Positions 1 to 11,547 are shown, numbered from the stretch's first letter. The stretch: DNA of 64,000 nucleotides from Diabrotica undecimpunctata (GCF_040954645.1 NC_092805.1:72835186-72899185), one strand, 5' to 3'. Notes: generated by a model not told the origin, from the sequence alone. Numbers and translations: made by a program.

Positions 1-2555
1 AAAACTACGCGCAAACGAGTTGTGAGAGAAGTGTCTTTTTCTACACTGTGGTGAGGCAAGAAATATTTGTTTTCTGAGTGTACATTCTGCAGAGACAACG
101 GAACATATTTTGCATGTCCTAATTCAACATACTCATCTATAAAAGATTTATATTGTTTGTAAAGAGAATCATTTTTTGAGAATTTGTTCTCCAAATTTAG
201 AAATCGCCTTCGCACCATTTGGAAAGAGTCGCCCAATTTATTATTTTCATTAGGCGTGCATAGGGGTAAATCTACTTGGAACTGTCCATTCGGTAGGATT
301 TGTGTTGTGGCTTTAAATATTTTCTCAGCCTTTTCATCATCAGGACTTAAACGCTTTATTTCGGGAACTTCTTCAATGTCCCAAAACCTTTGGAGAAGAT
401 TATTTATATTTTCTTCTTCAGTGTGAGATTGAACAAATAAAGAAATATGATTCGAGTGTGAATAGTTACAGTTTGAGTGAGAGTGCACCTTTTTCTTAGA
501 TGAAACTTGTGGAGATAAGTTACCGAACATGACATATCCTAAATGAGTGTTTTGAAGCACTGGAAGACCTGCTCCAATATGAATTAAACCATCCTTTAAT
601 AGATCACAGTAAATTTCTGCACCTAATAAGAGATCGATTCTCCCTGGGGAGGAGTAAGAGGGATCACTGAGCTTTATGCCATCTGGTATTTTTATTTTGC
701 TACGATCTAGAGGTACCTGAGGTATTTTACACGTAATATTATCCAAAACTGCACATGATACTTCAAATTTCATATCATTGTTTTTATATGGGAAAAATTC
801 AATGTTTACCATTTCATTTGAGATGGAACAATTTTGAGAGATTGTGGAAATTTGTAATCTTTTATTAGTGGTAGAGTAATTTAGTTTATTTACTAAATCT
901 TTTGTTGCAAAGCTCGATTGAGATCCATTATCGAGAAGACATCTTGCGTGTACAGGTTGTCCAGTTTTAGAGTAAATTGTTACCAGCGCTGTGGCTAGCA
1001 AAACTTCGTTTTTTGGATTGAAAGTTGAGAGAGAAGAGATGCAAGATGAATTTTGACTTTGCGTGTCTGAGAGTAGACAATTTTCATTTGTCTGAGTGCT
1101 TAAGTGAGTAGAAGTGTTTGGTGATTCATTATATGAATGTGGAGAATTAATTCTTTGAGTAACTTGGGCATTATTACTCCTTTGAGGAGCATGAAAATGA
1201 CTTTGAGAGATATGTGGTGCACTATGGCGAGTTTGTGAATCACCCTGTATACTTGCGGAGGATTGAGAGGTTTGTGGTGCATTAAAGCGTGATTGTTGCC
1301 TATTGGCGAGACTTTGATTACCATCATGTGAATTTGAAGCACTTTGATTGCTTCGAGTGGGAGAGAATAAATTATTTTCATGAGTGTGAGAAAAATTATT
1401 TTCTTCATGCAGAAGTGTATTGTGCTTTTTATTGCAAATTTTACATGTGTATTTAGAGATGCATTTATCAGTAAAATGCTTAGTGCCAAAACAGTTTCTG
1501 CAAAGCTGTGCTTGCTTTACAAAATTAAACCTTTCTCGAGAATTTGTGTCTTTAAATAAGTTACACTGATATATTTTATGACCAGTTTGTTTACAAAATA
1601 TGCAATTTTCATAGCTAGATTTATTATTATTTATAGTGGAAATATGAGCAGTTTTTTGAGTGACTTTATTATTAAACTTTGACTGAGTTTCAGTGTAATT
1701 AAGTTTCTCTAAAACATCACATCTTTTTTCTAGAAATTCAAAAAATTGTTTGAGTGTTGGAACATTCTTAGAACCTACTTCATATTCAAAAGCCTTGTGA
1801 GAAGCAAAATCTATTTTTTCTAAAAATATTTCTATTAAAAGGAGGTCCCAATGTTCAATTGGAACTTCGAGATTACTAAGAGCTTGAAGCGTTTGCTTCG
1901 TGTGTACAAGAAAATCTCTTAGTACCTGAGGAGTGCATTTAACTAGAGATTGAGACTTTAACAGCTTTTTTATAAGAGTACTAATCACTCGTGATTTGTC
2001 ATCATATCTTTCTTTTAGGGTTTTTATAGCGATAGCAAAATTTGCATCTACTACTTCGATGCTGCTAATTAAGTTTAAAGGTTCTCCTTTGAGGAAGGAT
2101 TTTAAATATATAACCTTTTGTACATTATTTAAACTTGAATTGTTTGTGATCAGAGTTTCAAATAGTTGAAAGAATTCATTGAATTCTGAGAAATTGCCGG
2201 TAAAGGTTTTCATGCTAATTTCAGGCAGCCTCGCACTGGAAACAGCATTATTATTTGAGCTAGGTACTTTATTTTCTGTTAAATTTAATTCTATTATTTT
2301 TCTTTGTAAACCTTTGAGTGTGTTGAAGTATTTTTCTTCAACATTTGCTCGATCAGCTGATTGTTGGTCGCTGTCATCAGTCTGTTCGATTTCTAATTGA
2401 ATTTGTTCATATTGTGTGAAAAAATTAAAAAGTTTTTCTTTCCTATTTTCAAAATCAAGTATTTCGTTTTCTGTGTCTTTATTGGCTATAAACCATTCTG
2501 AGATACGTGTAATTGATGCTTTAAGTGATTTGCGCTTTTTCTTTAAAGCTTCCAT
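1..2555 (-). CDS. BEL/Pao Gag-Pol, N-terminal ~850 codons, open at window edge
   Basis: Reading from an ATG at 2555 I find no stop down to base 1, so the frame leaves the window. In order it shows a DUF1759-type Gag (LPEISMKTFTGNFSEFNEFF, residues ~115-135) and a CCHC knuckle CIFCKQTGHKIYQC (318-331). A second Cys/His cluster follows (LCRNCFGTKHFTDKC, then CKICNKKHNTLLH), as is usual in BEL Gag. After a Ser/Gln/His-rich linker comes a DUF1758-type aspartic protease (LLDNGSQSSF, Asp ~542; the usual second residue Ser is Asn here). The last residues, YFLPHHSVEK to TTRLRVV, match the start of the BEL/Pao reverse transcriptase. RT, RNase H and integrase must lie outside the window. Gag and pol appear fused in one frame, normal for this superfamily. 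It looks intact over the visible part, so a young or active copy is possible but unproven. Confidence 0.88.
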   Translation of the reverse strand, partial: MEALKKKRKSLKASITRISEWFIANKDTENEILDFENRKEKLFNFFTQYEQIQLEIEQTDDSDQQSADRANVEEKYFNTLKGLQRKIIELNLTENKVPSSNNNAVSSARLPEISMKTFTGNFSEFNEFFQLFETLITNNSSLNNVQKVIYLKSFLKGEPLNLISSIEVVDANFAIAIKTLKERYDDKSRVISTLIKKLLKSQSLVKCTPQVLRDFLVHTKQTLQALSNLEVPIEHWDLLLIEIFLEKIDFASHKAFEYEVGSKNVPTLKQFFEFLEKRCDVLEKLNYTETQSKFNNKVTQKTAHISTINNNKSSYENCIFCKQTGHKIYQCNLFKDTNSRERFNFVKQAQLCRNCFGTKHFTDKCISKYTCKICNKKHNTLLHEENNFSHTHENNLFSPTRSNQSASNSHDGNQSLANRQQSRFNAPQTSQSSASIQGDSQTRHSAPHISQSHFHAPQRSNNAQVTQRINSPHSYNESPNTSTHLSTQTNENCLLSDTQSQNSSCISSLSTFNPKNEVLLATALVTIYSKTGQPVHARCLLDNGSQSSFATKDLVNKLNYSTTNKRLQISTISQNCSISNEMVNIEFFPYKNNDMKFEVSCAVLDNITCKIPQVPLDRSKIKIPDGIKLSDPSYSSPGRIDLLLGAEIYCDLLKDGLIHIGAGLPVLQNTHLGYVMFGNLSPQVSSKKKVHSHSNCNYSHSNHISLFVQSHTEEENINNLLQRFWDIEEVPEIKRLSPDDEKAEKIFKATTQILPNGQFQVDLPLCTPNENNKLGDSFQMVRRRFLNLENKFSKNDSLYKQYKSFIDEYVELGHAKYVPLSLQNVHSENKYFLPHHSVEKDTSLTTRLRVV

Positions 2556-2912
2556 TTTTTATTTAAAGTGAATTTATTTGCAAATATATGCTGAGCGAGA
2601 AATAAGAGTGAATGATTTTGTTTAGTGTAAATGTCTTTTTCAACTAAGACGCGATTTTAATTTTAATAGAGTATTTTTACTAGAGTGATAAACAAATATT
2701 ATTCGTGAGAGCGGGCTGTGAGACAATCTGTATAATAAATAATTGTCAGCTATCTTTAGCGATATTGAGAAGAAAGATCTGTTATCAAATCAAAGCCATT
2801 AGTTAATATAAATATTAATAAACAAATAAAAGTCGGGACAAATGTCTATCAATATAAATTACGTGCATGCAGTAACTATAGAAAATATAGAAAGAGTTTT
2901 AACCTCACCAAA
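2556..2912 (-). other. BEL/Pao leader with putative primer-binding site
   Basis: Untranslated stretch between the putative 5' LTR and the Gag start. Immediately after the LTR the minus strand reads TTTGGTGAGGTTAAAACTC (about 2894-2912), with the TGG that pairs with a tRNA 3' CCA. This is the expected place and form of a primer-binding site, but I cannot name the tRNA. Confidence 0.45.
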
Positions 2913-3658
2913 TGTTTTTCAAGTATCCAATTTAATTACCGCTGTCGCTTACCAGCACATAACGCACTTTTCACAAAACACACATGTCTAATCTTGAACG
3001 AAGGTCAACTTGTGCAATCTTTCTTCTAGGGACGAGAAACCATTATTCTTTCTTTCTGTTGCTCTCCGGCGTGTGTAATCCTTTTCTTTCTTCAGTCCTG
3101 TTTCATCAAATAATCTGTGCTCGATAGGACCACGAATGAGTGGGAGCCTTGTAACTGGCTCCCTAGATGAGAGGGTTGGAAATCTTTTGATTCCAAGCCT
3201 TACTTCAAAGGACTTGTGAATGGATGTATCTCCATAGGTTTGGTTCTTCAGTGACCGTTGAAGGATAAGGATTGTTAATTTGAGCAAATATAGCTCCAGA
3301 GAAATAAAATCACCTTTAGTTTATCGACTTATAATTAACTATTTTTAGAGTAAACAGGTTCAAAACGACCGTAGCTGACAATACAATATCAAATAATTCT
3401 TTCTTTATCACACGTAAAAAAAAACCGTATTTATAAGAAAAAATGCCCGATTTCGGCGTAGAGAAATATTTTATATATGAATTGAGAGTGTTGCCTCAAG
3501 GGCGTGTGAGTGAGAACTAACTAAAATAATACTTGGTGCGTAAAAGCATAGAATAATCGAACACACACATGTGTTCGGTTGTTCTCTGGTAGAAGTGTAG
3601 ATTACCCCTCTTGTATTTAGGTGTGAAAACTATTTAAGAGGCTGTGGTGGTGCCAACA
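2913..3658 (-). repeat. Putative 5' LTR of the BEL/Pao element
   Basis: On the minus strand this 746-bp segment begins TGTTGGCACCACCAC and ends TTGAAAAACA, the TG...CA form of an LTR. It sits directly upstream of a plausible primer-binding site and the Gag frame. A TATA-like box lies at 3428-3435. The partner 3' LTR is outside the window, so both boundaries are inferred and no target duplication can be checked. A 99-codon frame at 2988-3287 lies wholly inside it and is probably fortuitous. Confidence 0.5.
3428..3435 (-). promoter_or_regulatory. TATA-like box in BEL LTR
   Basis: TATAAATA on the minus strand about 220 bases inside the putative LTR, a reasonable distance for the U3/R promoter. 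No experimental support; inferred from position. Confidence 0.3.
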
Positions 3659-3708
3659 AGTCGGCTGTGACTATTTTACTTATTCTACACTAAGAAAAGT
3701 GTAAAGAA

Positions 3709-6090
3709 CTATATTTTTAATTTATATTTTAAAATGATATGTTCATTTCTGGAACAATAATTGTCCCTAAATAGCATCCATAGCTTTCTTGAACCAATAT
3801 GCATATAATTGTTATGTAAATTTATCAATATTTTCTTTGCTAAAGTTCTAGTTATTACATATACTTCTATGCCATTTATTATTTTATAATATACCCCATC
3901 TTTCCTAAGGACTTTTTGTTTTTCACTCAAATTGATCTGATCTCTTATAATTTCTTCTTTAGAATATAATCCAGTACTTTCTACTAATTGATTTAATCCA
4001 ATTTTTATTGTTCGCTGCCCTTTTTGTGGTATATTTTCTAACCTTGATAAAGCATCTGCCACTATATTGGATTTTCCAGAAATGTATTTGATTTCAAAGC
4101 AGTATTCACTAAGTATTAGACTCCACCGATGTATTCTACTGTTTCCATATTTGTTATTTAATATAGACGTTAAAGCTTGGTGATCTGTTTCTATTGTAAA
4201 TTCATTACCCAACAAATAAAATCTTAATTTTGTGACACAGTGTATTATACTTGCTAGTTCTAATTCTGAAACTGAGTAACCCTTTTCATGTGGCTTTGTA
4301 AGTCTTGAAATGAATTGTATTGGGTATTCGACCCCATCATGTATTTGTAATAATACCCCTGATAATCTCTCTATTGATGCATCTGTTCTTAATATGAATG
4401 GCTGTGTGTAGTCAGGATGGTATATTTTCAAATTTGACAAAAAAATGTTTTTAATTTCTTGGAATGCTAGTTCTCTTCTCTGATCCCATCTCCATTTTAC
4501 ACCTTTTCTCAGTAGTTCAAGTAATGGAATTTCTTTTATACTTAGATCTGGTATCATCCTTTTATAATAATTAATTATTCCAATAAATCCTCTTAAAGTT
4601 CTTAAATTGTGTGGTGTTTTATATTCCTGAATGACTTGTGTCCGTTCTGGATCCATTTCGATTCCCTTAGTGTTAAGTTTATAACCTAGATATATGACTT
4701 CTTTTTGAAAAAATGTACATTTTTCTTGATTTATTTTTAGTCCAACTTTGTCTAATCTATTTATTATAATTTTTAGGTGTTTCTCATGATCTTCAGCCGT
4801 TTTAGAAAAAATTAATATATCATCAATGTAGTGAATTACAAAATGTTCATATTGATCCAAAATATCATGAAGACATCTACATAGAGCACTGCAAGATGAT
4901 TGAAGTCCAAATGGTACTACTTTGAATTGATATACTACTCCATCTATCTGAAATCCTGTATACTGTCTACTTTTTCTTTCTAGAGGTATTAACCAAAAGC
5001 TATGCTGTAAATCAATTTTAGTGAAAAATGACATTCCAGTAATTCTTCCTAGTATTCCATCTATACTCATTGGTGCTTCAAATTGCTTTTCAGTGATCTT
5101 GTTAATATTCCTTCCATCCAAACATAACCTGATTTCACCTGATCTTTTACGCACTACTACTATAGGGTTGATAAAACGTGTATCTGCCTTCTCAATGATT
5201 CCATCTTCTAACATATTATTAATTGTTTTGTTTACTTCTTCTCTGTATTTATATGGTATTGGGTATGATTTTGTTTTAAAATCTTTTTCTTCTTTAACTT
5301 TTATACTATGGATATAATTTTGTGCAATTCTATTTTCTTTATTGACAAGTCCCTTGTGTTGCTGCAATATGGAAATGACTATTGATTTATATTCTTCAGG
5401 GCAATTTAAAACTTTTATCATATCTTCTTCTTTACAAATAAAATTATTCTTCATTATGTACTCATTATTCCTTGCTTCCAATTTTACGCACTCCGCCTCG
5501 TAGGCATCCATCTGCTTAAAATTTCCATTCCTTAAATATTCACTACAATAATTATTCTTTACATTCTTTTGGGACATTTCCCTATCATCAAAATACATTT
5601 CTTCTAATTAAACATCATTATTTTCTTTTAATAATATCCTATCAACTCTTATTCCTTCTTCTACCTCATCTTTCTGCATAAATTTAATTATTTGCCCTTC
5701 CAAAGTTACCATTTTTTCTTCAAAATCTATCTTTACTTTCTTCTTTTCCAATTCATCATTTCCCATTAATATATCAACACATAAATCCTTGACAATAAAT
5801 CCTTGCATATTAATTTCTTTATTAAGAATATTAATTTTAAAATTGGCTAGTTTATCAATTTCACCCAACTTCTTATTATTTGCACCAATAATTTTAATTT
5901 TTGGAATCTTTATTATATCTGATAGTTTTAATGTATTAAAAATAAAATTCTCCGAGACTAATGTACTTTCTGAACCAGTATCTATCATAATTTTAATCAT
6001 TTTATTTTTGGCCAAAGCATTTACTTGTAATTCAGAAAGTTTACTGCACAAAATTTTGATTATTAGAATTGTCAGATTGTATCTGACCAC
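3709..6090 (-). pseudogene. Ty3/gypsy Pol: protease, RT and RNase H; integrase lost
   Basis: One frame read on the minus strand, broken by a single in-frame TAA at 5608-5610. The upstream part (6090-5611) is an aspartic protease with MIDTGSESTLVS and the flap-side ILMGNDEL. The downstream 629 codons hold RT (FFTKIDLQHSFW; YIDD at ~257-260), then RNase H (LRTDAS, SELELASI, ETDHQAL). After a connection region comes the start of the integrase zinc finger (LHNNYMHIGSRKLW, ~590-605), where the frame stops. The rest of integrase and the 3' LTR are absent. The break lies ~50 bases from the left-hand BEL LTR, so the BEL insertion or a linked deletion probably removed them. The start overlaps the gag frame by ~50 bases, suggesting Gag-Pol frameshifting in the intact element. 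Confidence 0.85.
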
Positions 6091-6239
6091 TTGGATCTGA
6101 TGTCCTATGTCTTTCCCTACTATGACTTCTACTCACATTTTCTTGCCTTGTACTATTTCGTTCCCTGTCTTCGCAGCTTCTATTCCTTCGAACACAATTT
6201 ACCTGTCTGTTATAGTTAGGTCGCTCTGTATTTCTTCTA

Positions 6240-6380
6240 TTGTTAAAATCTTGTCTATTATTATTAGTACTGTTATTAAAATGTTGTCTATTATAATTAG
6301 TATTATTATTAAAATTTTGTCTATTATAACTAGTATTATTATTAAAGTTCTGTCTATTTGGATTACTGTTAGTATTATTA
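6240..6380 (-). repeat. 33-bp tandem repeats inside gag (Asn-rich units)
   Basis: About four imperfect 33-bp units encode NRQ-F-NNNT-Y-like 11-mers near the Gag C-terminus. The repeat keeps the reading frame, so length change here would be tolerated. Confidence 0.7.
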
Positions 6381-7379
6381 AAATTTTGTAAACTATCACC
6401 ATACCTAGTATTATTGTTATATGATTGTCTATATTGTTGATTATCATTTTTATTATATTGAAAGTTATTGTTGTTTTTTCTGTTGTTATTATTACTTGTC
6501 ATATTGCCTCTTTGTATTCTTTGAATAAAATTAATAAAACTATCTATTGTTTGAATATTTTGTACAGTTACGGTTTGCACAACATCAGCATCAAATTGTC
6601 TAGATACATTTAAGACTGTTTCATCCTCTCTAAGTGGTGGTTCTAAATATTTTGCAACTGTTATCAATTTCAATGCATAATCTACCATATTTGATTTTAA
6701 ATTTTGATTATACTTTCCAAAATATAGAATTTCTCTAAACTTGGCTTGCTCTAATTCACCCCAATAATAATTTAAAAATTTATTTTCAAATGTTTAAAAA
6801 TTATCTAAATCATTCTCAATACTAGCAAACCAAGTTGCTGCATTGTCATTTAATGTCATTCTAATATAATCTTTAATATCATTAATATTATTCACCAATC
6901 TTAATTTATGTTTTAAACTATTTATGTACACTCTAGGATGCAAATTTTTTATATTACCAGAGAATTTAATTCCAGTCTCATTTGTTAAATTTAAGTAAGG
7001 TCTCCCTATGTCTCTCATTTGTGAAATATCATCTATTCTCTGTTCCACATTTCTTATTTGATTACTATTTATTTGGATATTTTGTTGTATATCGTCTAAT
7101 TTTTTTTCTGTGTTTCTCCTGTCTTCGTTAATTTTTACTTCTAAGTTACATTTCTGTAACTCTATTTTCTGTTCTATATCTATCTTATTATCTTGAATAA
7201 TCCTCTTTACTTCTGTCCTCTCATTTTCTATCCTTTTCTTGTAGTCATTCCGTATAATTTTTATTTCATTTGCTACTTTTTTCTCTGCAGCTTCAAGTTT
7301 TTTATCCATTTGTTTTTCTATTTGCTTTACAATTTTATTATTATTATCTTCTATTTTCTTTTCTAATTTTCTATAATTC

Positions 7380-7465
7380 TCTTCCATTTTTTTCGTGTTC
7401 TCTTCCATTTTTTTCGTATTCTCTTCCATTTTCTTCGTATTCTCTTCCATTTTCTGTTCCATTTT
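7380..7465 (-). repeat. 21-bp tandem repeats inside gag (coiled-coil heptads)
   Basis: Four near-identical 21-bp units encode KKMEENT heptads in the N-terminal coiled coil of Gag. One heptad equals one DNA unit, so copy-number change adds or removes whole coiled-coil turns. Confidence 0.75.
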
Positions 7466-7814
7466 TTTCATGTCTTCTTTGACTTCTTTTGAATTCTCTT
7501 CTATTGTCTTGTTCATCTGCATCATTAATGACATCAAAGCTGCCATATTGACATTTTCCTCTCTTTCTGGATTCATTTCTGCAGTATCTTGTGGAACTTG
7601 AACTAAACTCTCCTCTTGTATAGGTTGTGTTTCTACTTCCACATCTTCTTCATTCTTTTTGCTTCTTGTACCTTTCTTTCCTTGAGACATTTTGAGACTT
7701 TACTTGTTCAAATATAATTAAAATTAAAATCTATACTTTTTCTTTCTACTGATAATTAATTTAATTATATGAGAGCACTTATCTTCCCAAACTAATTCTT
7801 TTAAATAGAGAGCC

Positions 7815-7832
7815 ACCGCGTTGGGTGCCAAA
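7815..7832 (-). promoter_or_regulatory. Primer-binding site of gypsy element
   Basis: Minus-strand TGGCACCCAACGCGGTGG starts three bases after the LTR end. This is the classic TGG-initiated tRNA-complementary site and fixes the LTR boundary. Confidence 0.65.
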
Positions 7833-7835
7833 TTG

Positions 7836-9073
7836 TTATGATGTGTTTTTTGTTTGAATGATGAGCAATGAGTATTTTTAATAATATAATATATAGGGTT
7901 TTTATCGCGGTTCTCAAAGAATTAGCTTGTAAGTACTTTTTAAATTATCTTTATTATAACTATTATGAAACACACATATATATCTAACCTAGCCAATGTA
8001 AATTTAAAATAAACTATCATTAAATTGATGTTCTTATAAAACTAATTAAATTCTATAGACAATGTTAAATTTAAACAAACTATCTTCAAAATTGAAATTG
8101 TTATAACACTAACTAAATTATATTAACAAAATTTTGTACCTTTCTTTCACTGAATGCCTAAATGAACTGTTTTCCACTATATATATTCTAATCACCACTG
8201 AATGTTTTCGTACTTCGGTTATCCTTGTTTTTGTGAAATTTCTTTTTCCAATTATCAGCTTCTACCAATTTAAGATATATTTTTCTTCACCAGCATTTAT
8301 ATACCACCAAGCAAACCAGCAAACAGCATTTATATGTATTCTTCTTTTCAATATACCAATATCCAATTATTATAAGTTGATTTATACTAATCTCCAACCA
8401 TAACATAATTTAATTTCTTCCAATATACCTTTTTTAATTATATTAAACAATTGGACTATTTGTACTTGATTCACTGACTCCAACTAACTTTCATATTTCT
8501 TACTAAACTTTTCTGACTGACTTCTTGAAAATTCTGAACAATTTACTACACTAACTAAATGTGTCTACTAACTTTCATAGTGAACTGGCCTGACTTCTGA
8601 CTAAAAACTGCCATCTTGAATCCAAATCACGAGTATTTATATCTTTTTGGATATTCTAGAACCATCTGGTAAGAGATCATGTTCCAATTTGTTCTATTTC
8701 TTCGATATGGATGTTCTCGAAAAAATATCTGTTCCATCCACCGACATAATCATTATTCCAGAATATTCGACCGTAAACAATGGTCACACTCTGCACTCTG
8801 GAGAATTCGTTAATGTTCCATTGATAATTTTGTTGACATTTAGGCTTTTCAGATCAGAATAAACATTTAAATCATTAAATATATATAAATTAAACATTTT
8901 AAACTAACATTATTATTATAACCCCACTTATATTCGTATTATGATTAATTTCTATCTGTCAATTTACTGTATAGTTGGTTGCCTATGCACATGGCTCACT
9001 TAAATATATTTACAACATTAAAATACAACTTTTTACACTTATTATATGCTAATTTATTAAAAATGCCCTCACA
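7836..9073 (-). repeat. 5' LTR of the gypsy element
   Basis: 1,238 bp on the minus strand, starting TGTGAGGGCATTTTT and ending CATCATAACA, then the primer-binding site. TG...CA ends and position support the call. Reading frames of 70-90 codons in it (for example 8134-8403) show no family features and are judged fortuitous. The 3' LTR is missing, so LTR identity and target duplication cannot be examined. Confidence 0.6.
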
Positions 9074-9157
9074 TAAATATATTTTTATTAAATTCTCTAG
9101 TATATAACTTATAAATTAATTTTTTTAAACAATATCATTTCAATATATATATATATA

Positions 9158-11474
9158 CAGGGTGGTCCCTAAGTAATTGTACAAATAGAAACTGTAGATT
9201 CTGCACTTTAAAATATTACGATTTAAGCCAACTTGCTTTAATAAAATGTTGATATTAAGAAAGATACAGGGTGTTAAAGTGGAAATTTCAAATTTTATTT
9301 TTCGCTATAATTTTTACGTTTGTAAATATTTTTGGACAAAAATTTACAGTTGGATGCTTTTGAGTAGGATAAATTATAATTTTATACTTATGTTAATGTA
9401 ATTAATAGAGGGCGCCACATATGCCACATGTGTGGCATAAATTTGCGCTTAACTTTTTTGCTTTTTAAGTTAGCTCTATTTTTGTTAAAAAATATTAAAG
9501 ATCCATTATTTTTACACAGAAAAGGTATACTTGTTAGTAACCTGAAAATTCAACTGTTTTTGAGATAAATGCATTTTATAAGTCAGCTGTACAATATTTC
9601 TTAGTTTGATATTTTTGCCGTAAAGCACTGAATACCTGTAGATAAGCATAATTCATAGTTTATTCTTATTAAAACAACTCAAAGATGATAATGTAACATC
9701 ACAAAATGCTTTGTTATGGGTGCTAAATGTGTTATTGGAGAAAAGATATTTTATCTTCATCTTTAGGTGCCGTGTCCGTATTCGAACGTTGGCCGTCACC
9801 ATGTTTACAATTTCCCTTTGCTATTGCTTCTTAAGTTTCTATAATTACATTTTATTACTTTTTCTCCATTGTAAAATACTAAAAACCCAAAATATGTGGT
9901 TTATGCAAGATGGTACACCACCACATTCTAGAGAGAAGGCAGTTAGAACATACTTAAATACAACTTTTCTGAACGTTGGATTGGTCGTGGTAGTCATATT
10001 TCTTGGCAATGTGGTGAGATTTAATTATTTAATTCATAAAAAATCCGAAAAGAATACTTATTGTTCATTACGTAAATTGTTTACCCATTTTTATTAGGAC
10101 AAATAGAAACTAGAGCAGAGGTATTGAATAACACATATGTGTCCTGTTTCATAATACTTTTGCTACAAATATAACCTGAAAGACTCAGCAGTTTTATAAA
10201 AACATCATCGTTGTCCTAATAACCGATATTGTTATAAATATAGTAAACACAAGGGCAATTTAGTTTAGCATAATATTAGTTTGTTAGTAAATCATAATAG
10301 TCCATTTGTTCGAGATGTAATTATAGTTACTCGTAAGCTGTAACGTAATCATACAAATAAGTCGATAGGTTATTGCGTGTGTATATAAGTAACCCATGAA
10401 CGAAATACATCACAGTTTAATACATTATTTAACTTCTGCGACAAATAAGATGTAGTTCCATAATATACCATAAGATTTGGATATGTATCCAAAATAATAT
10501 ATTCATCCGTTATACATTATAGCCACCACGTAGCCCCGAATTTATTCCGCTTGATTTTGGTGTATGGGTCGCATTAAAACAACGTGTCTATAAGAATCCC
10601 ATAAACATTCACAACCAACTATGGGACGAAATATATACTGCAGCAGTTTCTTTAGAACCAATGATGCTATTTAATATGAGACGATCTTTTATGGAATATA
10701 TTAACAAATGAATTAAAGAAAATGGTGGACATATCGAACAATTACTTTGACAAACAGTTATCTTATTTAGTTTAACTATTTCTTATTTTGGTTTGTAAGC
10801 AAAATGTTTTGATTATGACTTTAATTTAAGATAAAACGTAAAATGTTTGATGTAAAATCCTAGTATTCTGTTATTTTGTCAAATCCTATTATTAATTATC
10901 CTGCTGATTTATTTATTTTATTTAATATTTCGTTAACCATTAACTTTAGTTAAAGGTATTTTATACCAAAATTCAGAAGTATTAATGTTTTTGTCTATTT
11001 TTTCTTCGTTGCCTGGAGGACTTTACCTTAGATTAGAATTATGCAGCTGATTTTTAAATGCGATTATCTCGAAAACTACTGAGTTTTGAAGTTATTAACG
11101 AGTATACCTTTTTCTTGTTAAAATAATGTATCTTTAATATTCTTTATCCCAAATACAGGTAACTTAAAGAGCAAAAAAGTTAAGTGCAAATTTATACCAC
11201 ATATGTGGCATAAGTGGCGCCCTCTATCAGTTATATCAAAGTGTGCATCAAATTATAATTTCTCATATTTAAAAGTACCCAGCTGTAAATTTTTATACAT
11301 AAATGTTTACAAACATGACAGTTATAGTAAAAAATAAAATTTTAATTTTGCACTTTAACACCCTGTATCTTTCTTAATATCAACATTTTATTAAAGCACT
11401 TTGGCTTAAATCGTAATATCTTAAAGTGTAGAATCTACAGTTTCTTTTTGTACAATTACTTAAGGACCACCCTG
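9158..11474 (+). mobile_element. Mariner/IS630-type element with ~440-bp inverted repeats
   Basis: Left end CAGGGTGGTCCCTAAGTAAT and right end (reversed) CAGGGTGGTCCTTAAGTAAT, each flanked by TA. The imperfect inverted repeats can be followed for about 440 bp (9158-9598 and 11037-11474). They include the shared block GAGGGCGCCAC and a palindromic ACATGTGT/ACATATGT patch. The interior holds transposase debris. TA target sites and the transposase type place it in the Tc1/mariner superfamily. Terminal repeats this long are unusual for classical mariners but occur in the DUF4817-type insect lineage. Confidence 0.82.
9890..10738 (+). pseudogene. Mariner-type transposase remnant
   Basis: Frames with clear transposase signatures: FMQDGTPPHSREKAVRTYL at about 9900-9957 (second catalytic Asp), then NRWIGRG-like sequence. 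After a gap of roughly 500 bp it resumes with PPRSPEFIPLDFGVWVALK (third catalytic Asp) and a C-terminal tail ending near 10710. The N-terminal HTH part is not recognisable. The unrelated stretch inside (about 10005-10521) appears to be a later insertion. Frameshifts and stops make it non-functional. Confidence 0.7.
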
Positions 11475-11512
11475 TATATATATAATGGTGCTTATCCATA
11501 GGTATTATATCC

Positions 11513-11514
<2 letters not shown>

Positions 11515-11544
<30 letters not shown>
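11515..11544. repeat. (TA)n microsatellite
   Basis: 30-bp pure TA run between the mariner and Tc1 elements. Confidence 0.95.

Positions 11545-11547
<3 letters not shown>

Larger units (their letters stand above)
6041..7690 (-). pseudogene. Ty3/gypsy Gag with one in-frame stop
   Basis: Starts at ATG 7690 (MSQGKKGTRSK) and runs in a single frame to 6041, except for a TAA at 6794-6796 in the capsid-like part. The 35 codons between the stop and the next ATG (6688) are clearly coding in the same frame (NYYWGELEQAKFREILYF). The N-terminal part is a long charged coiled coil with heptad copies of KKMEENT encoded by 21-bp tandem repeats (about 7380-7465). The middle resembles a gypsy capsid (W-F-x-IEND...). 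The C-terminal part is Asn/Arg-rich with ~11-residue repeats (NRQNFNNNTSY-like, 33-bp DNA units, about 6240-6380). I see no CCHC knuckle, so RNA binding may rest on the basic Asn/Arg tail. Either the stop is a simple nonsense mutation or, less likely, it is read through. Confidence 0.8.

Noticed and set aside
1100..1489. 129-codon minus-strand frame
   Set aside because: Overlaps the real BEL Gag-Pol frame in another phase; the Gag-Pol frame has zinc knuckles and a protease.
2988..3287. 99-codon minus-strand frame
   Set aside because: Lies wholly inside the putative BEL LTR and has no recognisable domain.
8134..8862. Plus-strand frames of 70-90 codons
   Set aside because: Inside the gypsy LTR, hydrophobic AT-rich composition, no family features.
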